From: Eleginops maclovinus
Taxonomy: Eukaryota; Chordata; Actinopteri; Perciformes; Eleginopidae
Length of the DNA stretch: 64,000 bases
Direction: 5' to 3'
NCBI RefSeq assembly: GCF_036324505.1
Contig: NC_086367.1
Coordinates: forward strand, 21,597,078-21,661,077
Shown here: in pieces, positions 61,917-64,000 of the stretch
Position numbering within the stretch: position 1 is the stretch's first letter
Layout of the letters: the number at the start of each line of letters is the position of its first letter
Program-made: the position numbers and the translations under genes
The notes under the pieces: generated by a model
What the model was told of the DNA's origin: nothing
Seen by the model: only the letters and a program-made list of their open reading frames with translations
Database searches by the model: none

Positions 61917-62794
61917 AAAGGAAGGAAGGAAGGCAGGAAAGAAGGAAGGAAGGAAGGAAAGAAGGAAAGAAGGAAAGAAGGAAAGAAGGAAGGAAGGAAG
62001 GAAGGAAGGAAGGAAGGAAGGAAGGAAGGAAGGAAGGCAGGAAAGAAGGAAGGCAGGAAAGAAGGAAGGAACGAACAGAAAGGAAGGAAGGAAGGAACTA
62101 TCAGAAAGGAAGGAAGGAAGGAAGGAACTATCAGAAAGGAAGGAAGGAAGGAAGGAACTATCAGAAAGGAAGGAAGGAAGGAAGGAAGGAAGGAAGGAAG
62201 GAAGGAAGGAACAGAAAGGAAGGAAGGAAGGAACTAACAGAAAGGAAGGACCGAACGAATGAACAGAAAGGAAAGAACAAACAGAAAGGAAGGAAGGACA
62301 GTAAGGAAGGAAGGAACTAATGACCAGAAAGGAAGGAAGGAAGAAGGAAGGAAGGAAGGAAGGAAGGAAGGAAGGAAGGAAGGAAGGAAGGAAGGAAGGA
62401 AGGAAGGAAGGAAGGAAGGAAGGAAGGAACAGAAAGGAAAGAACAAACAGAAAGGAAGGAAGGACAGTAAGGAAGGAAGGAACTAATGACCAGAAAGGAA
62501 GGAAGGAAGGAAGGAAGGAAGGAAGGAAGGAAGGAAGGAAGGAAGGAAGGAACAGAAAGGAAAGAACAAACAGAAAGGAAGGAAGGACAGTAAGGAAGGA
62601 AGGAACTAATGACCAGAAAGGAAGGAAGGAAGGAAGGAAGGAAGGAAGGAAGAAAGGAAGAGAAGGAAGGAAAAAACAAACAAACAGAAAGGAAGGAACG
62701 AAGGAACGAACAGGAAGGAAGGAAGGAAGGAATGGAAGGAAGGAACAGAAAGGAAGGAAGGAAGGAAGGAAGGAAAGAACAGAAAGGAAGGAAT
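61917..62794. repeat. (GGAA)n polypurine array with higher-order units
   Basis: About 880 bases, almost purely purine on the plus strand. Variants include three 30-bp units beginning ACTATCAGAAAGG (62098, 62128, 62158). A 72-base core occurs three times, at 62261-62332, 62427-62498 and 62550-62621, beginning GAACAGAAAGGAAAGAACAA and ending ACTAATGACCAGAAAGG; the cores are separated by plain GGAA runs of varying length. The 339-codon reverse frame rich in Phe, Leu, Pro and Ser is a translation of this array. Confidence 0.95.
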
Positions 62795-62870
62795 GAAATG
62801 AGACTAAAAAAATGTGTTCCCGCGTCGAATCCTGGCAAGATGCAAGTCCTGTAAAATCTACGGGGTTCAG
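62795..62870. repeat. Right flanking duplicate of the GGAA array
   Basis: Second copy of the 75-base flank: GAAATGAGACTAAAAAAATG, GGCAAGATGCAAGTCCTGTA, CTACGGGGTTCAG. Confidence 0.8.
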
Positions 62871-63796
62871 GCGTGTCTGCAATAATGAAAAGTAAGTAAA
62901 GGAAGAAAAAACAGGTACTATTTACTAAAAGGTGTTTTACCTGAAAAGATAGGGAATATACTGACGATAAAAGAACACGGTTTCCATGTTATGTTATTTA
63001 AAAGCAAAGACACCACTGAGCACAGTTTATCAGTTTAACCTAAATACTAAAGAACTGCTCTCTGTTTTCCTCTCTGCCTCCAGGGGACCACTTGGTAGAG
63101 AAAAGTAGCCGATGTAAGAATCTGTACTTTGAGTTTTGCAGACTGAGCACACATCAGTTTAATAATTGAAATCCTGAAAGTAACTTTTCCTCCAGGATAT
63201 AGACATTGGTACACAAGCTGCAGCAGGCCAGCAGAACAGAGACCTGAACAAAAAGCTGCTGCAAGAAAATGTGCCACTTCTGCAAAAAACAAAACTCCCA
63301 AAACACCGGGGGAATAATCCTGCAAGAATATAACAGCCACAAGATATTAAACTGTTAAAACAAATACTAATTTAACTCTTCTCCCACTGGAAAATATCTC
63401 CATACTGTTGAGAAGCACTGATAGCATCTACTGTAAGATCTGCAACAGCTCCACCTTTACAAGAACACCAAACAACCAATCAGAACAAAGTCAGATCCTC
63501 ACAAATGGACATTCTTTTTTATCCATAAGTAAGCAAGTAATGCATGTTTTTGGAGGAACAGAATAATTCCCGTTAGTGTACATGTGCAATTGAAAGGAAC
63601 CAGATTCCCAAGTCTCACTCCTAAAGGTCAGTAACACAAATCTGCACACTGCTTTTAACAAATATGCACCAAAAATACAAGACAGATTTGATTTCTCTTT
63701 TTAAACCTGGTGTTCTTCCATGTGTGGTCTATACAGCAGTATCCATATTCCCATTTCATCAAGCACATATATTCTGCATCACCAGTACTTAAATAA
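62871..63796. other. kcnh5 upstream intron, no gene seen
   Basis: Unremarkable intronic sequence between the two polypurine arrays. No coding exon was recognised. Confidence 0.45.
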
Positions 63797-64000
63797 GAAA
63801 AGGAAGGAAGGAAGGGAGGGAGGGAGGGAGGGAGGGAGGGAGGAAGGAAGGAAGGAAGGAAGGAAGGAAGGAAGGAAGGAAGGAAGGAAGGAAGGAAGGA
63901 AGGAAGGAAGAAAGGAAGGAAGAAAGGAAGAAAGGAAGAAAGGAAGGAAGGAAGGAAGGAAGGAAGGAAGGAAGGAAGGAAGGAAGGAAGGAAGGAAGGA
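63797..64000. repeat. (GGAA)n/(GGGA)n array, cut by window edge
   Basis: A run of GGAA with a (GGGA)n block at about 63813-63842 and some AAGAAAGG variants. It reaches the last base, so the true length is unknown. Confidence 0.97.

Noticed and set aside
62098..62187. Three evenly spaced 30-bp repeats resembling a CRISPR-like periodicity
   Set aside because: The units are contiguous variants of GGAA slippage with no unique spacers, in a vertebrate genome.
61863..62882. 339-codon reverse open reading frame
   Set aside because: It is a Phe/Leu/Pro/Ser translation of the GGAA array read on the other strand. It has no domain and is longest only because the repeat lacks stops.

Overview
This is a nuclear genomic window from a ray-finned fish, most likely a percomorph teleost. 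The evidence is vertebrate-type split exons with GT/AG splice sites, very long (CA)n tracts, tRNA-derived fish SINEs, hAT and unassigned MITEs, Gypsy-type LTRs and an L2-like LINE relic. No operon, bacterial gene, CRISPR array or phage is present.

Only one host gene can be supported: an EAG-subfamily voltage-gated potassium channel on the minus strand, best matched to KCNH5 (EAG2). Four consecutive exons lie at 32589-32788, 30327-30386, 27742-27934 and 17383-17579. They join in frame with GT donors and AG acceptors and encode the end of S6, the C-linker and the cyclic-nucleotide-binding homology domain (CNBHD). Paralogue-diagnostic residues ([43 protein letters not shown]) favour KCNH5 over KCNH1. 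I found neither the preceding exon (S5, pore, S6) nor the terminal exon (C-terminal tail). The gene probably runs off both edges, making the whole window intronic apart from 650 coding bases.

From the left, bases 1-17382 are the intron before the missing last exon and carry five long CA/GT tracts, several copies of a ~400 bp MITE, a SINE and a Gypsy-like LTR nested in a MITE. Bases 17580-27741 are a 10 kb intron with a second, eroded hAT MITE. The intron at 27935-30326 holds an old degenerate tandem repeat. Bases 32789-64000 form a >31 kb upstream intron. It contains a hAT MITE with an intact 8-bp target duplication, LTR-like elements, a perfect 29-bp hairpin, a frameshifted LINE reverse-transcriptase relic, two SINEs, more MITE copies and, at the right end, two polypurine (GGAA)n arrays.

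Nearly all other open frames are translations of microsatellites or repeats. I did not find a new multi-gene system. The items most worth a second look are the MITE family carrying clustered GC-box, CCAAT and AATAAA motifs, the duplicated flanks and higher-order structure of the GGAA array, the 29-bp hairpin, and the degenerate intronic tandem repeat.
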